Shown: positions 15,856-23,948, counted from the stretch's first letter. The stretch: 64,000 nt of DNA from Marinococcus sp. PL1-022 (GCF_033845285.1 NZ_JAWXCX010000001.1:3053495-3117494); one strand, 5' to 3'. Numbers and translations: made by a program. Notes: generated by a model not told the origin, from the letters alone.

Positions 15856-17574
15856 ATGCTTAAACGTTTTTATTCCTATTACCTTCCTCATAAACAGCTG
15901 TTTTTCATTGATTTTTTCAGCGCGATTGCTGTTGCAGCCTTGGATCTGGTTTTCCCGCTTGTGGTCCAGTGGTTTATTGATTCCCTGCTGCCTCAGGAGG
16001 ATTGGAACCTGGTCGTGTGGGTGTCCGCCGGTCTGCTTGCCATCTATCTATTCAGTGCCTACCTGCAGTATATCGTTAACTACCTCGGGCATAAGCTTGG
16101 CATTAACATTGAAACAGACATGCGGCGGGAGCTGTTTAAGAGCGTGCAGGGCCAGTCGTACCGCTTTTTTGATAATACGAAAACCGGTCACATTATCAGC
16201 CGTATCACGAATGATCTGTTTGATATAGGGGAGCTTGCCCACCACGGGCCGGAGGATTTATTTATTGCCATTATGACGTTTGCGGGTGCTTTTACGATCA
16301 TGTTTTCAATTAACCCGCAGCTTGCCCTCGTTGCGCTTGTTTTTGTGCCGTTTTTGATCGTGCTTATTACCTACACGAACATTCAGATGAACAAAGCATG
16401 GACAAAAATGTACGCAGAGATTGGAGACGTGAACGCCCGGGTGGAGGACAGCGTCTCCGGGGCCCGGGTAGTGCAGTCCTTTACAAATGAAGCCTTTGAA
16501 ATCGACCGGTTTGCCAAAAACAACAACCGCTACCGCCACGCTAAGCTGTCGGGCTACCGCACGATGGGCCACACTACGGCGACTATTTTCTTAACAACCC
16601 GTCTCATGATTCTGGCAGTGCTCGTTTACGGGGCATGGCTCGTTTACACGGGCGCGATTACAAACGGGGAGTTCGTCGGCTTTATTTTGTACGTGAACGT
16701 GCTGTTCAAGCCGATTGAAAAAATCAGCGCCATTTTAGAGCTGTACCCGAAGGGCATGGCCGGCTTTAAACGGTTCGTGCAGATGACCGATGCAGAAAAG
16801 GATATTGTCGACCGTCCTGATGCAGTGGAAGCGCCAGTGCTTACAGGCGATATTAAGCTAGAGGATGTCACCTTTGGGTACCATGAAAGCCAGCCGGTGC
16901 TCCGGGATATGAACGTGACGGTAGAAGCGGGGAAAACAGTTGCCTTTGTCGGCTCCTCCGGGGCCGGCAAGACAACAATCAGCTCGCTGATTCCGCGGTT
17001 TTACGATGTGGATGCCGGCGCTGTGACCATTAATGGGATAGACATACGAAGTATGACAAAGGAATCCCTCCGTTCCCAGATCGGCATGGTGCAGCAGGAT
17101 GTATTCCTGTTTAATGGCACGCTGAAGGAAAACATTGCGTACGGACGCTTGACAGCCGAAGAAGAAGAGATTGAAGAAGCCGCCCGGCTGGCGAATCTGG
17201 ACGGCTTCGTGGAGGAGCTTCCGGATGGGTATGAAACAGAAATCGGCCAGCGCGGGCTAAAGCTGTCCGGAGGCCAGAAGCAGCGGATTGCAATTGCCCG
17301 GGCTTTCCTGAAAAATCCGCCGATTTTAATTTTGGATGAAGCAACCTCAGCGCTCGACACGGAGACCGAGGCTTTGATTCAGCAGTCGCTGACCCAGCTG
17401 GCGGAGAACCGGACGACGATTGTCATTGCCCACCGGCTTGCGACCATCCGGCACGCCGATAATATTGTGGTGGTGACCGGCGGCCGTATTGCTGAGCAGG
17501 GAACGTACGAAGAGTTAATTCATAAAAACGGCGTTTTTGCTTCGCTGAACAGTGTACAGCTTGAATATCAATAA
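15856..17574 (+). CDS. ABC exporter half-transporter (YgaD/MsbA type)
   Basis: Type IV ABC exporter of 572 residues with fused membrane and ATPase domains. Six membrane segments occupy about residues 15-300. The ATPase has Walker A GSSGAGKT (366-373), signature LSGGQKQR, Walker B ILILDEATSALD and switch His in IVIAHRLAT, all canonical, so it can work as a homodimer. It could export drugs or lipids; the substrate is not evident. It stands alone with its own promoter. Only 18 bp after its stop begins the remnant of a chemotaxis receptor gene, so the region downstream of it has been deleted. Confidence 0.9.
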   Translation: MLKRFYSYYLPHKQLFFIDFFSAIAVAALDLVFPLVVQWFIDSLLPQEDWNLVVWVSAGLLAIYLFSAYLQYIVNYLGHKLGINIETDMRRELFKSVQGQSYRFFDNTKTGHIISRITNDLFDIGELAHHGPEDLFIAIMTFAGAFTIMFSINPQLALVALVFVPFLIVLITYTNIQMNKAWTKMYAEIGDVNARVEDSVSGARVVQSFTNEAFEIDRFAKNNNRYRHAKLSGYRTMGHTTATIFLTTRLMILAVLVYGAWLVYTGAITNGEFVGFILYVNVLFKPIEKISAILELYPKGMAGFKRFVQMTDAEKDIVDRPDAVEAPVLTGDIKLEDVTFGYHESQPVLRDMNVTVEAGKTVAFVGSSGAGKTTISSLIPRFYDVDAGAVTINGIDIRSMTKESLRSQIGMVQQDVFLFNGTLKENIAYGRLTAEEEEIEEAARLANLDGFVEELPDGYETEIGQRGLKLSGGQKQRIAIARAFLKNPPILILDEATSALDTETEALIQQSLTQLAENRTTIVIAHRLATIRHADNIVVVTGGRIAEQGTYEELIHKNGVFASLNSVQLEYQ

Positions 17575-17591
17575 AATGTTTTCCTCTCCTA

Positions 17592-17666
17592 ATCTCCTCT
17601 GCGGCCGAAACGCTCGCTTCCATGGCAGAGGAGCTTCAGCAGGAAGTCAGCTACTTTAAAATATAG
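17592..17666 (+). pseudogene. C-terminal remnant of a methyl-accepting chemotaxis protein
   Basis: The frame ending in TAG at 17664 reads ISSAAETLASMAEELQQEV followed by SYFKI. This is the typical C-terminal tail of chemoreceptors (SAAETLA..AEELQ..V..FK). No start, methylation helices or signalling tip precede it; upstream is directly the ABC exporter. A terminator follows at the expected distance. Most of the gene was therefore lost by deletion that left the last 24 codons and the terminator. Confidence 0.7.
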
Positions 17667-17685
17667 AGGAAAGATTGTCTGCAGG

Positions 17686-17717
17686 CAGAAAATCCTTCGG
17701 GATTTTCTGTTTTTTTT
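17686..17717 (+). terminator. Terminator following the chemoreceptor remnant
   Basis: CAGAAAATCC-TTCG-GGATTTTCTG with a stable UUCG tetraloop and eight T. It now probably terminates the ABC exporter transcript. Confidence 0.92.
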
Positions 17718-17796
17718 ACAAAACACAATTAAAACAAGTATTACCCGGGAAATAGAAAGGGGCATCCATTAATAGTCTGTCACTTCAGGAGGGCCC

Positions 17797-18597
17797 ATGA
17801 GAAATTTATCGTTCGACATAGGATTATTTCGTTTTTTTATTTTTTGGTACATATGCGGTCTCGTGCTGCTGACGTTCGATCTGCTCCCGGTATGGCTGGA
17901 ATGGGCAAACGCTGTTTTTCTGTATTTAACCGGAGTAATTGGAGCTTTTTTTCTGGTCCGGTCGTACGGGGGGAAAACCGGAGGCGGGCTGACTGCTGTT
18001 ATTTTTCTGCTTTCGATGTTTCTTGAAGGGATCGGTGTGCAGCTGAATCTCTTTTTCGGGAGCTATGAATACGCCTCTGATTTTGGGGCGATGATTCTCG
18101 GGGTACCGCTGACGATTGGAGCAGCATGGGTGGCTATCGTTTCGGGCTCACACGCGTTAATGCTGTATATTCTGGGCATGCTTCCACGTCTGCGTGGGTG
18201 GGGAGCGTTCGTTTTTTATGTGCTTTTGGGGGCGCTTTTAGTCACTGGAATTGATTTTGTGCTCGACCCTGTAAATTATCTGGTGCAGGAGTACTGGATA
18301 TGGAATGAAGGCGGCTGGTATTATGGTATTCCATTTTCAAATTTCCAGGGCTGGTTTATTATTGGCTTTCTTCTGCACGCGATTATGTATTTGGTTCTCC
18401 GTTTCCAGGGAAGGCTGTTTGAGGTGTCAGCTTATTGGCAGCCGCGCACCGCTGCTTTATATATGCTGCTCACCTTTATGTTTACCCTGCTTGCGCTGTT
18501 AAATGCCCTTTGGCTTGCCGGGGCGATTGGAATTGGTATTATGATTTTTTGTGCTGCGGTGCTTATGGGAAGAAGGCAGCCTGTCGAAAGAAAATAA
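17797..18597 (+). CDS. CruF-like carotenoid biosynthesis membrane protein (DUF422)
   Basis: Integral membrane protein of 266 residues with about eight hydrophobic segments. Family hallmarks are visible: FLEGIGVQLNLFFGSYEY, LGVPLTIGAAW, GIDFVLDPVNY, and YYGIPFSNFQGWF. CruF enzymes add water to the end group of acyclic carotenoids; related proteins occur in pigmented Gram-positive bacteria. The ATG follows CAGGAGGGC. No other carotenoid gene is nearby, so the rest of the pathway must be elsewhere. Function is by family only; hydratase activity on a C30 or C40 carotenoid is not shown by sequence. Confidence 0.8.
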   Translation: MRNLSFDIGLFRFFIFWYICGLVLLTFDLLPVWLEWANAVFLYLTGVIGAFFLVRSYGGKTGGGLTAVIFLLSMFLEGIGVQLNLFFGSYEYASDFGAMILGVPLTIGAAWVAIVSGSHALMLYILGMLPRLRGWGAFVFYVLLGALLVTGIDFVLDPVNYLVQEYWIWNEGGWYYGIPFSNFQGWFIIGFLLHAIMYLVLRFQGRLFEVSAYWQPRTAALYMLLTFMFTLLALLNALWLAGAIGIGIMIFCAAVLMGRRQPVERK

Positions 18598-18634
18598 CAA
18601 AACATTAACAGGTTCTTCACACAAGCATTACATT

Positions 18635-18732
18635 AAGGGCTTAACATAGGAGGTGTTGATCCCCCAGGTTCATCTCACTGGACAGGGAACCCCTCTATGC
18701 GCCTCCCCGTACCCCCGGGGAGGCTTTTTTTT
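18635..18732 (+). ncRNA. Possible small RNA with C-rich segments and intrinsic terminator
   Basis: Between the carotenoid gene and the terminator lies about 100 nt with GATCCCCCAGG, AACCCCTCT and CCTCCCC. Such C-rich segments are the usual contact sites of Firmicute small RNAs with Shine-Dalgarno sequences. A short stem GGTTC/GAACC (18668-18691) precedes the terminator. It may equally be just the 3' end of the upstream mRNA; no clear promoter was found. Confidence 0.3.
18701..18732 (+). terminator. Strong terminator after the carotenoid gene
   Basis: Perfect 9-bp stem GCCTCCCCG/CGGGGAGGC with loop TACCCC and eight T. Confidence 0.93.
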
Positions 18733-19000
18733 ATGCATTTAAAACACTGAACAGCCTTGGAAGGGGGATGAGCTCGAGCGTGGTGTTTGTTCTGGGGTCT
18801 GTGTTGGTTTTTTCTTCTAATTCGGTACAGTAAATCAATTCTTCCTCTTCAAGAAAATACAGAGAGTCCTGTAGTTTCCGCTCCTGGGTGCTGGTTAAAT
18901 GCACCACAATTGATTCGTTTCTTTTCAGCGCAGCTTCGGCAGCGGGGGCGGCATGTTTATTTAATTTATGGAACGCACGATTCACTTTAATAGCAAGCAT
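18731..19000 (-). CDS. Small hypothetical protein, 89 residues
   Basis: I do not recognise this protein. It starts MLAIKVNRAFHKLNKHAAP after a good ribosome site (CAGGAGGC, 9 bp). The middle is helical with a KRNE/LTSTQERKLQDSLYFLEEEELIYCTE segment rich in Glu; the C-terminus is LELIPLPRLFSVLNA. No signal peptide or membrane segment. Its stop codon overlaps the T-run of the convergent terminator. The left end of the insertion sequence lies only 37 bp upstream of its start, so its original promoter may have been cut off. Confidence 0.6.
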   Translation of the reverse strand: MLAIKVNRAFHKLNKHAAPAAEAALKRNESIVVHLTSTQERKLQDSLYFLEEEELIYCTELEEKTNTDPRTNTTLELIPLPRLFSVLNA

Positions 19001-19036
19001 GGTGCAGGCCTCCTGTTTTTCAGGCTCTATAATATT

Positions 19037-20359
19037 TGTTGGGGTACAGACACAAAAAAACACGCAGACTCCGATATCCGTTATACTTGCGTCGACGAAA
19101 ACCAAGCAGGATAGGAGTTGCGTGCATATGTATAGTAACATAACGATCCCCGGCCTCCAAGGGGTAAGGGTCCTCCACACCGACGAACGGGAAGGAATGG
19201 TGCACCTTCAGGTGGCGGTGCCCCGGAAACGGTCCCGGTGCCCAGCCTGTGGCACGTGGACCCGGCGGGTCCACGATTACCGGTGGCAGCGGGTGCAGCA
19301 TACGGCCTGGTTTGAACGGCCAACCGTGCTTCATTATCGTCGGCGGCGGTACGCCTGCCCCTGCGGGAAGCGATTTGCTGAAGCTAATCCACTGGTCGAT
19401 CGGTATCAGCGGCACAGCCGGGAATGGAATCAGGCCCTCGGCCTCCGGCTGGTCACCGGCAAGAATTTCACCGATACAGCCCGCCAGTTTTCCACGTCAG
19501 TCACGACGGCGCTGCGCCGGTTTGACGAGTTGGCTTCCCGGACGCTCCCGCACGTGGAGCAGCTGCCACGGGTGATTGCTGTCGACGAGTACAAAGGCGA
19601 CACGAGCGCCGGCAAGTATCAGCTGTTGGTGGCGGACGGGGCTACCGGACGTCCGGTCGACATTTTGCCGGACCGGAAGAAAGAGACACTGAAGCAGTAC
19701 CTGCAGCAGAAAGGCGGCCAGGTGGAGGTGGTCGTGATGGATATGAGTGCGCCCTTTCACCAGGCGGCCCGGCGGGCCCTGAACCGTCCGATCATCGTGG
19801 CGGACCGGTTTCACGTGCACCGGCACGTGTACTGGGCTCTCGAACGGGTCCGGCGCCGCGTGCAGCACACCCTGTCGTCCTACCACCGCAAGCGGTGCAA
19901 ACGGCTGAAGCACGTGTTTACCAAAAAAGCCGAAGACCTCACCGCCCAACAGGTGAAGATCCGGGACTATTACCTGGCCGAGTCGGAAGAGCTCCGGACG
20001 GCATATGAACTCAAAGAAGCCTTTCGGGCCTGGTTTGAGCGGAGCAAGCGCCGGATGACAACCGGCCAGGCCGGCGCGATCCGGGATGATCTGTACGCCT
20101 TCTACCGGCAGGTGGAAGCGAGCGGGTGCCCGGACATGGCCCAGGCTGCCGCCACCGTCCGGCGCTGGCAGACCGAAATCCTGAACAGTTTTACGTTCGA
20201 TTATCACAATGGCACCGTGGAAGGACTGAACAACCAGACCAAGGTGATCAAACGGAACGCCTTCGGGTTCCAGCGGTACGACCGCCTGCGGGCCAAAGTG
20301 TTATTGCATCATCAATATAAATGGTCGCTCGCCGGATAATGGAGGGGGTCACCCCAACA
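19037..20359 (+). mobile_element. ISL3-family insertion sequence, about 1.3 kb
   Basis: One transposase gene flanked by short inverted ends: TGTTGGGGT at 19037-19045 and its complement ACCCCAACA at 20351-20359. Length of about 1.3 kb suits a compact ISL3 element. The DNA inside is clearly richer in G and C than its neighbours. No 8-bp target duplication is seen (ATAATATT left, TTAGACAT right), so either the true ends differ by some bases or the element is old or has been rearranged. Confidence 0.75.
19128..20339 (+). CDS. ISL3-family transposase
   Basis: DDE transposase of 403 residues. An N-terminal zinc-ribbon (CPAC 38-41, CPC 77-79) with basic flanks is followed by a helix-turn-helix (NFTDTARQFSTSVTTALRRF). 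The catalytic acids are D153 (VIAVDEYKGD), D205 (VVMDMSAPF) and E365 (NGTVEGLNNQTKVIKRNAFGF). The frame is intact, so the enzyme could be active. The ATG at 19128 is 10 bp after AGGATAGGAG. Codon use is GC-rich compared with neighbours, in line with recent arrival. Confidence 0.93.
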   Translation: MYSNITIPGLQGVRVLHTDEREGMVHLQVAVPRKRSRCPACGTWTRRVHDYRWQRVQHTAWFERPTVLHYRRRRYACPCGKRFAEANPLVDRYQRHSREWNQALGLRLVTGKNFTDTARQFSTSVTTALRRFDELASRTLPHVEQLPRVIAVDEYKGDTSAGKYQLLVADGATGRPVDILPDRKKETLKQYLQQKGGQVEVVVMDMSAPFHQAARRALNRPIIVADRFHVHRHVYWALERVRRRVQHTLSSYHRKRCKRLKHVFTKKAEDLTAQQVKIRDYYLAESEELRTAYELKEAFRAWFERSKRRMTTGQAGAIRDDLYAFYRQVEASGCPDMAQAAATVRRWQTEILNSFTFDYHNGTVEGLNNQTKVIKRNAFGFQRYDRLRAKVLLHHQYKWSLAG

Positions 20360-20445
20360 TTAGACATAGAACCGTTTTTCATGGATGGGTATAGTTTTCC
20401 CTGCGAAAAAGTGTATGAAGCTTTACTTTCTTCCCATTTTTATAC

Positions 20446-20473
20446 GAAAAGCCCTTCCCGGAAAGGAAGAGCT
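20446..20473 (-). terminator. Terminator of the FrnE-like gene
   Basis: On the minus strand AGCTCTTCC and GGAAGGGCT form a stem with one G-T pair followed by TTTTCGT. Confidence 0.65.
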
Positions 20474-20480
20474 CCTCCTG

Positions 20481-21125
20481 TTATGCCTTCTGCTTTTCAT
20501 CCCATACCTGCTGGAGCGCCTGTTCAAATGTTTCTGCCGGCTGAGCGCCGGAGAGGGTGTACGTTTCATCGAACACATAAAAAGGCACGCCATCAATTCC
20601 TATATAGGAAGCTTCCTGTAAATCCTTTTGCACACTCGGGGTGTAGGCATCCAGCTCAAGCAGCTCCCTCGTTTCTTCCTCCACAAGGCCGACATCTCCC
20701 GCGATTCCGACGAGGGTGTCGATATCTGCAATGTTTTTGGATTCGGTAAAATAAGCGCGTAAGAGGCGCTCTGTCATGCGGTTGTTTTTGCCGCGCTCTG
20801 TGGCGAATTGCAGCAGCCGGTGAGCGTCAAAGGAATTAGCCGGCACTGCTTCGTCCATGTTGTACTCCAAACCGATATCCCGTGCCTGATCGGTGAGCTG
20901 CCGGTGAAACGCAAGCACCTGCTCCCGGTCCATGCCTTTTTGTTCAGAGAGAAAGGTATGAATGTCCGAAGCCGGATTTTTTGGCATCTCCGGGTTCAGC
21001 TGAAAGCTGTGATAGACCACCTGCACCTGATGCCTGAACGACATGTTTTCCAAAGCTGTCTCAAAACGCCGTTTTCCTAAATAACAAAACGGGCACATTA
21101 CATCAAACCAAATATCTACCTGCAT
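20481..21125 (-). CDS. DsbA-family oxidoreductase, FrnE-like
   Basis: Cytoplasmic thioredoxin-fold protein of 214 residues, no signal peptide. The redox motif CPFC is at 11-14 right after the first strand (VDIWFDVM), and the cis-proline loop appears as GIDGVPFYVFDE. FrnE-like proteins act as disulfide oxidoreductases or isomerases in the cytosol and are linked to oxidative stress in other bacteria; B. subtilis has the relative YwbO. Start confirmed by AAAGGAGGAC. It is divergent from the LexA-controlled YolD-like operon. Confidence 0.88.
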   Translation of the reverse strand: MQVDIWFDVMCPFCYLGKRRFETALENMSFRHQVQVVYHSFQLNPEMPKNPASDIHTFLSEQKGMDREQVLAFHRQLTDQARDIGLEYNMDEAVPANSFDAHRLLQFATERGKNNRMTERLLRAYFTESKNIADIDTLVGIAGDVGLVEEETRELLELDAYTPSVQKDLQEASYIGIDGVPFYVFDETYTLSGAQPAETFEQALQQVWDEKQKA

Positions 21126-21250
21126 GTTTGTCCTCCTTTAGAATACGCTATGTACAGTATGAAGAAAAAAATTTTTTCTGCCTACTGAAATGCTTACAGA
21201 GAGCGGTTTTTTCTGCCCAGACAAAAAATCAGTAAAAAATATCCTTTTCT

Positions 21251-21264
21251 CGAACGTACGTTCT
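21251..21264. promoter_or_regulatory. LexA (SOS) box
   Basis: CGAACGTACGTTCT fits the Gram-positive LexA box CGAACRNRYGTTYC except for the last base. It directly precedes a -10 box TATAAT (21267-21272), so LexA binding would block RNA polymerase. The operon downstream starts with a YolD-like gene, a family controlled by LexA in B. subtilis. Confidence 0.78.
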
Positions 21265-21311
21265 TGTATAATGGAAGTAATATACTTCTCTTTGAAGGGG
21301 ATGTGACGCTG

Positions 21312-21596
21312 ATGAATGATGAACAAAAAACAATCGCCCGCATGATAGCGGCGGAATGGGAAAAAGAAACGGAGGACTGGAAACAGAAGGAACGGCTTCT
21401 GCGTAAAGCCTGGGCAGAAAAGCATGAATTAAAACTAAGATGGAAAAATGAAGAACATGATGTAGTTACGACAGGGACATGTACGTATATTGATCATATT
21501 AAGCGGCTTATTCACTGGAAGGACGAGCGGGGCAGCTATTATAATATTTCCTTTGACCGGATTCTTTCCGTACAAAAAGGGCGTGAAGAATGGTGA
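21312..21596 (+). CDS. YolD-like protein
   Basis: Small protein of 94 residues. The N-terminal half is a charged helix (EWEKETEDWKQKERLLRKAWAEK region), the C-terminal half shows the YolD pattern of strands: VTTGTCTYIDHIKRLIHWKDERG.. then ISFDRILSVQ. YolD-like proteins (YolD, YqjX) usually sit directly before a Y-family DNA polymerase (UvrX, YqjW) in SOS-induced operons. Here no polymerase follows. The ATG at 21312 is preceded by AAGGGGATG. LexA box 48 bp upstream. Confidence 0.7.
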   Translation: MNDEQKTIARMIAAEWEKETEDWKQKERLLRKAWAEKHELKLRWKNEEHDVVTTGTCTYIDHIKRLIHWKDERGSYYNISFDRILSVQKGREEW

Positions 21597-21775
21597 AAAA
21601 CAAAGAACTCGCTGTACTGTCTGCTTATCTGGATGAACAGATTGAGCATTTGACCAGCCGTACGCCCTACAGCAAGGAAGATGATCTGATTTGCCTGGGC
21701 GGCCGGCTTGCGTATCAGCAAATTCGTGCTGAAGTACAGAAAATAGCAGAACAGAAAGAAAATTACTATAAATAA
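21590..21775 (+). CDS. Small hypothetical protein coupled to the YolD-like gene
   Basis: 61 residues, mostly helical and charged; not recognised. Its ATG overlaps the YolD-like stop by 7 bp, with GGGCGTGAAG as a weak ribosome site, so it is probably translationally coupled and part of the SOS response. A distant counterpart of the small genes (YqzH-like) that accompany YqjX/YqjW is conceivable but not shown. Confidence 0.6.
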   Translation: MVKNKELAVLSAYLDEQIEHLTSRTPYSKEDDLICLGGRLAYQQIRAEVQKIAEQKENYYK

Positions 21776-21894
21776 CCTGTTGAAAAAACGGTGAAGAAAC
21801 AATTTATGGTATTCTGAGGGAAGAAGGTATTCAAAACCACTATGTGGATTTTGTAACCGTTATCTTGATGAGCTCAGGCCCGGGAGGGGACACC

Positions 21895-22800
21895 ATGAAA
21901 ATAGGAATGATTGGCATCGGGGACATTGCCAAAAAAGCGTATCTCCCCATTTTAAGCAACCTAAAAGACGTAGAACTGCACGTGTACACAAGAAACCCGG
22001 AGACGTTAAAAGAAATTGCTGATACGTATACGATACCTCACACGTATCAGCAGATGGACGAGTGGCTGAGCTGCGGTATGAAAGCGGCGTTTGTGCATAC
22101 CGCCACCGTAGCGCATGAGCCTATTATCGATGCGCTGCTTGACATGGGCATCCACGTATATGTGGACAAGCCGATTACGTATCACGCCGAATCTGCCCAG
22201 CGGCTGCTCACCAAAGCCAAAGAGAAGCGGCTGCTGCTGATGACCGGCTTTAACCGCCGGCATGCACCTTCCTATCAAAAGCTGATGGAAGCAGAGGATA
22301 CGAATATGATTATTGTTCAAAAGCATCGGGGTCACCAGGCAGCGGATGCCCGCACGTTTGTATTTGATGACTTTATCCATGTGATTGATACGATTTTGTA
22401 TTTATTTCCGGAGACCATTGAAAACATGACGGTGAGCGGTAAAGGGGAATACGACCTTTTGCACCATGTGACTCTGCAGCTTGAGTCACCCAATGTGACA
22501 GCGCTTGGTATTATGAACCGTGAAGCCGGCACCACTCTGGAACGCGTGGACGTGATGAACCAGGAGCAGACCTTAACGGTAAGCAATGTCCGGGACGTGA
22601 GCGTGCATAAGGATAAAGACGTATGGCACCAGGGAGAAAACGACTGGGAATCCACGCTGAAAAAACGCGGATTTGAAACTATTACTACAACCTTTCTGGC
22701 TTTTGTGGAACAGGATATTATTCCGGAATACATGTATGAACAAGCCTGGGAAACTCATCAAATGGCTGAAGACGTTGTCCGTCACCTTACCAGTTCATAA
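21895..22800 (+). CDS. Gfo/Idh/MocA family oxidoreductase (MviM/YceM-like)
   Basis: NAD(P)-dependent dehydrogenase of 301 residues. Rossmann motif IGMIGIGDIAKKAYLPIL at the N-terminus, DKPITYHAESA with the catalytic-type Lys of the EKP motif (here DKP), and GFNRRHAPSY. The last is shared with E. coli MviM/YceM, whose substrate is not established. The ATG follows GGGAGGGG. A frame upstream to 21844 lacks a ribosome site. Convergent with the DeoR gene; both end at a shared hairpin. Confidence 0.85.
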   Translation: MKIGMIGIGDIAKKAYLPILSNLKDVELHVYTRNPETLKEIADTYTIPHTYQQMDEWLSCGMKAAFVHTATVAHEPIIDALLDMGIHVYVDKPITYHAESAQRLLTKAKEKRLLLMTGFNRRHAPSYQKLMEAEDTNMIIVQKHRGHQAADARTFVFDDFIHVIDTILYLFPETIENMTVSGKGEYDLLHHVTLQLESPNVTALGIMNREAGTTLERVDVMNQEQTLTVSNVRDVSVHKDKDVWHQGENDWESTLKKRGFETITTTFLAFVEQDIIPEYMYEQAWETHQMAEDVVRHLTSS

Positions 22801-22803
22801 ATA

Positions 22804-22847
22804 AAAGCTCTGTCCTCCCTGCAGCTTCAGCAGAGAGACAGAGCTTT
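22804..22847. terminator. Bidirectional terminator between oxidoreductase and DeoR genes
   Basis: AAAGCTCTGTC and GACAGAGCTTT form an 11-bp perfect stem around a 22-nt loop with its own small stem. Confidence 0.8.
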
Positions 22848-22848
22848 A

Positions 22849-23613
22849 TTATGAAGGAAAGATGACATCGATCTCGTGCTGTTCGAAAAAATCGAGCCAC
22901 TCCTCCGAAGGTTGTTTGTTGGTCAGCAGGCAGTCCACTTGTTCAAAAGGAAATGTTTTGACCAGAGAGACAGCGCCGAACTTTGTATGGTCGACAAGCA
23001 GAATAACCTGGCGGGCCTGATTCTGCATGTACTGCTTTAAATCAGCTTCCGGCTCATTTGTATCCATAATTCCCTGCGTCATGGAAATGCCTTTACAGCT
23101 GACGACAGCTGCATCTACGTTGTACTGCTGTACTGAACGGATGGCTGAGGGGCCCACCAGAGATCGCGAGTTTTTCCGAAGGCTTCCTCCGGTAGAAAAC
23201 ACGTCAAAGGATGAAAATGCAAAGTCCTGAAGAATAGATACGCTGTTTGTAATAATGGTGAGATGATCCCTGGACTGCTGAAGCACCTGCAAGGCTTCAT
23301 ACACCGTGGAACTCGTGTCAGCCATAATGGAAGAGCCGTCCTTGACGAGTGGCGGCACCAGCTGGGCGATAATTCTTTTTTCTTCTAAATTGATCGTATT
23401 TCTTGTCTGATACGGAAGATCCTCGCTCGTGCGATTATTGAGCGTGGCTCCCCCATAATTACGGGTAACAACACCTTCACGTTCAAGCTTTTCAAGGTCA
23501 CGGCGAATGGTTTCCTCAGTGACGTTAAAGGTTGAAGCCAGGGGAGCAACGAATACTTTTTTATCACTATATAGGGTGGATAGAATCTTTTCTCTTCGTT
23601 CAAAAGCGAGCAT
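22849..23613 (-). CDS. DeoR-family transcription regulator
   Basis: 254 residues. N-terminal helix-turn-helix (VAPLASTFNVTEETIRRDLEKLEREGVVTRNYGGA) with the DeoR signature, then a ribose-5-phosphate-isomerase-like sugar-phosphate sensor domain (MADTSSTVYEA, TNSVSI, STGGSLR, VDHTKFG). Such regulators mostly repress sugar catabolic operons in response to a phosphorylated sugar. No obvious sugar operon is next to it; the nearby GH10/glycosyltransferase pair is divergent, 335 bp away, and could be a target. Start follows AAGGAGGACC. Confidence 0.9.
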   Translation of the reverse strand: MLAFERREKILSTLYSDKKVFVAPLASTFNVTEETIRRDLEKLEREGVVTRNYGGATLNNRTSEDLPYQTRNTINLEEKRIIAQLVPPLVKDGSSIMADTSSTVYEALQVLQQSRDHLTIITNSVSILQDFAFSSFDVFSTGGSLRKNSRSLVGPSAIRSVQQYNVDAAVVSCKGISMTQGIMDTNEPEADLKQYMQNQARQVILLVDHTKFGAVSLVKTFPFEQVDCLLTNKQPSEEWLDFFEQHEIDVIFPS

Positions 23614-23948
23614 ACATGGTCCTCCTTATCACAGCTGAGGTCTTAAATCTTACTTTTACTAGTTACACTATAAGCATAAATCAGGCAGGAATACAGGCTT
23701 TTACGCAAAAATCTTTAAAAACAAAGCGTTTTTATACATAAAAGCTTCGTAATTAAACGTCATTTGTATTCCGTTTTAAATTTACAGCCATAGAAACCGG
23801 CTGGAATGACAAATGGAAAAGTGTGGGTTAAAGCTTCTTAACGAACCAAAATAATGGTATCATTAAGTATAAATACATATGTAATTGGAAATAAAAGTTA
23901 AAAAGCAAGCCTTTATAATGATAATGTACAAAAGGAGAAAATGCTGTT
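23614..23948. other. 335-bp divergent intergenic region with a structured element
   Basis: Contains CATTTGTATTCC (23761-23772) and GGAATGACAAATG (23803-23815), which can pair over 12 bp with one bulge and enclose an inner stem CAGCC/GGCTG. No T-run follows. Between it and the GH10 gene lies a possible promoter (TATCAT near 23854 with a weak -35). The element could be an operator for the DeoR protein. Confidence 0.35.

Noticed and set aside
18657-18740. Possible 28-codon gene starting TTG after AGGAGGTG
   Set aside because: Only 3 bp between ribosome site and start, runs through the terminator, and has a Pro/Cys-rich product without family features.
18888-19127. N-terminal extension of the transposase
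   Set aside because: The frame is open but crosses the left IS end into the neighbouring gene; the ATG at 19128 has its own ribosome site.
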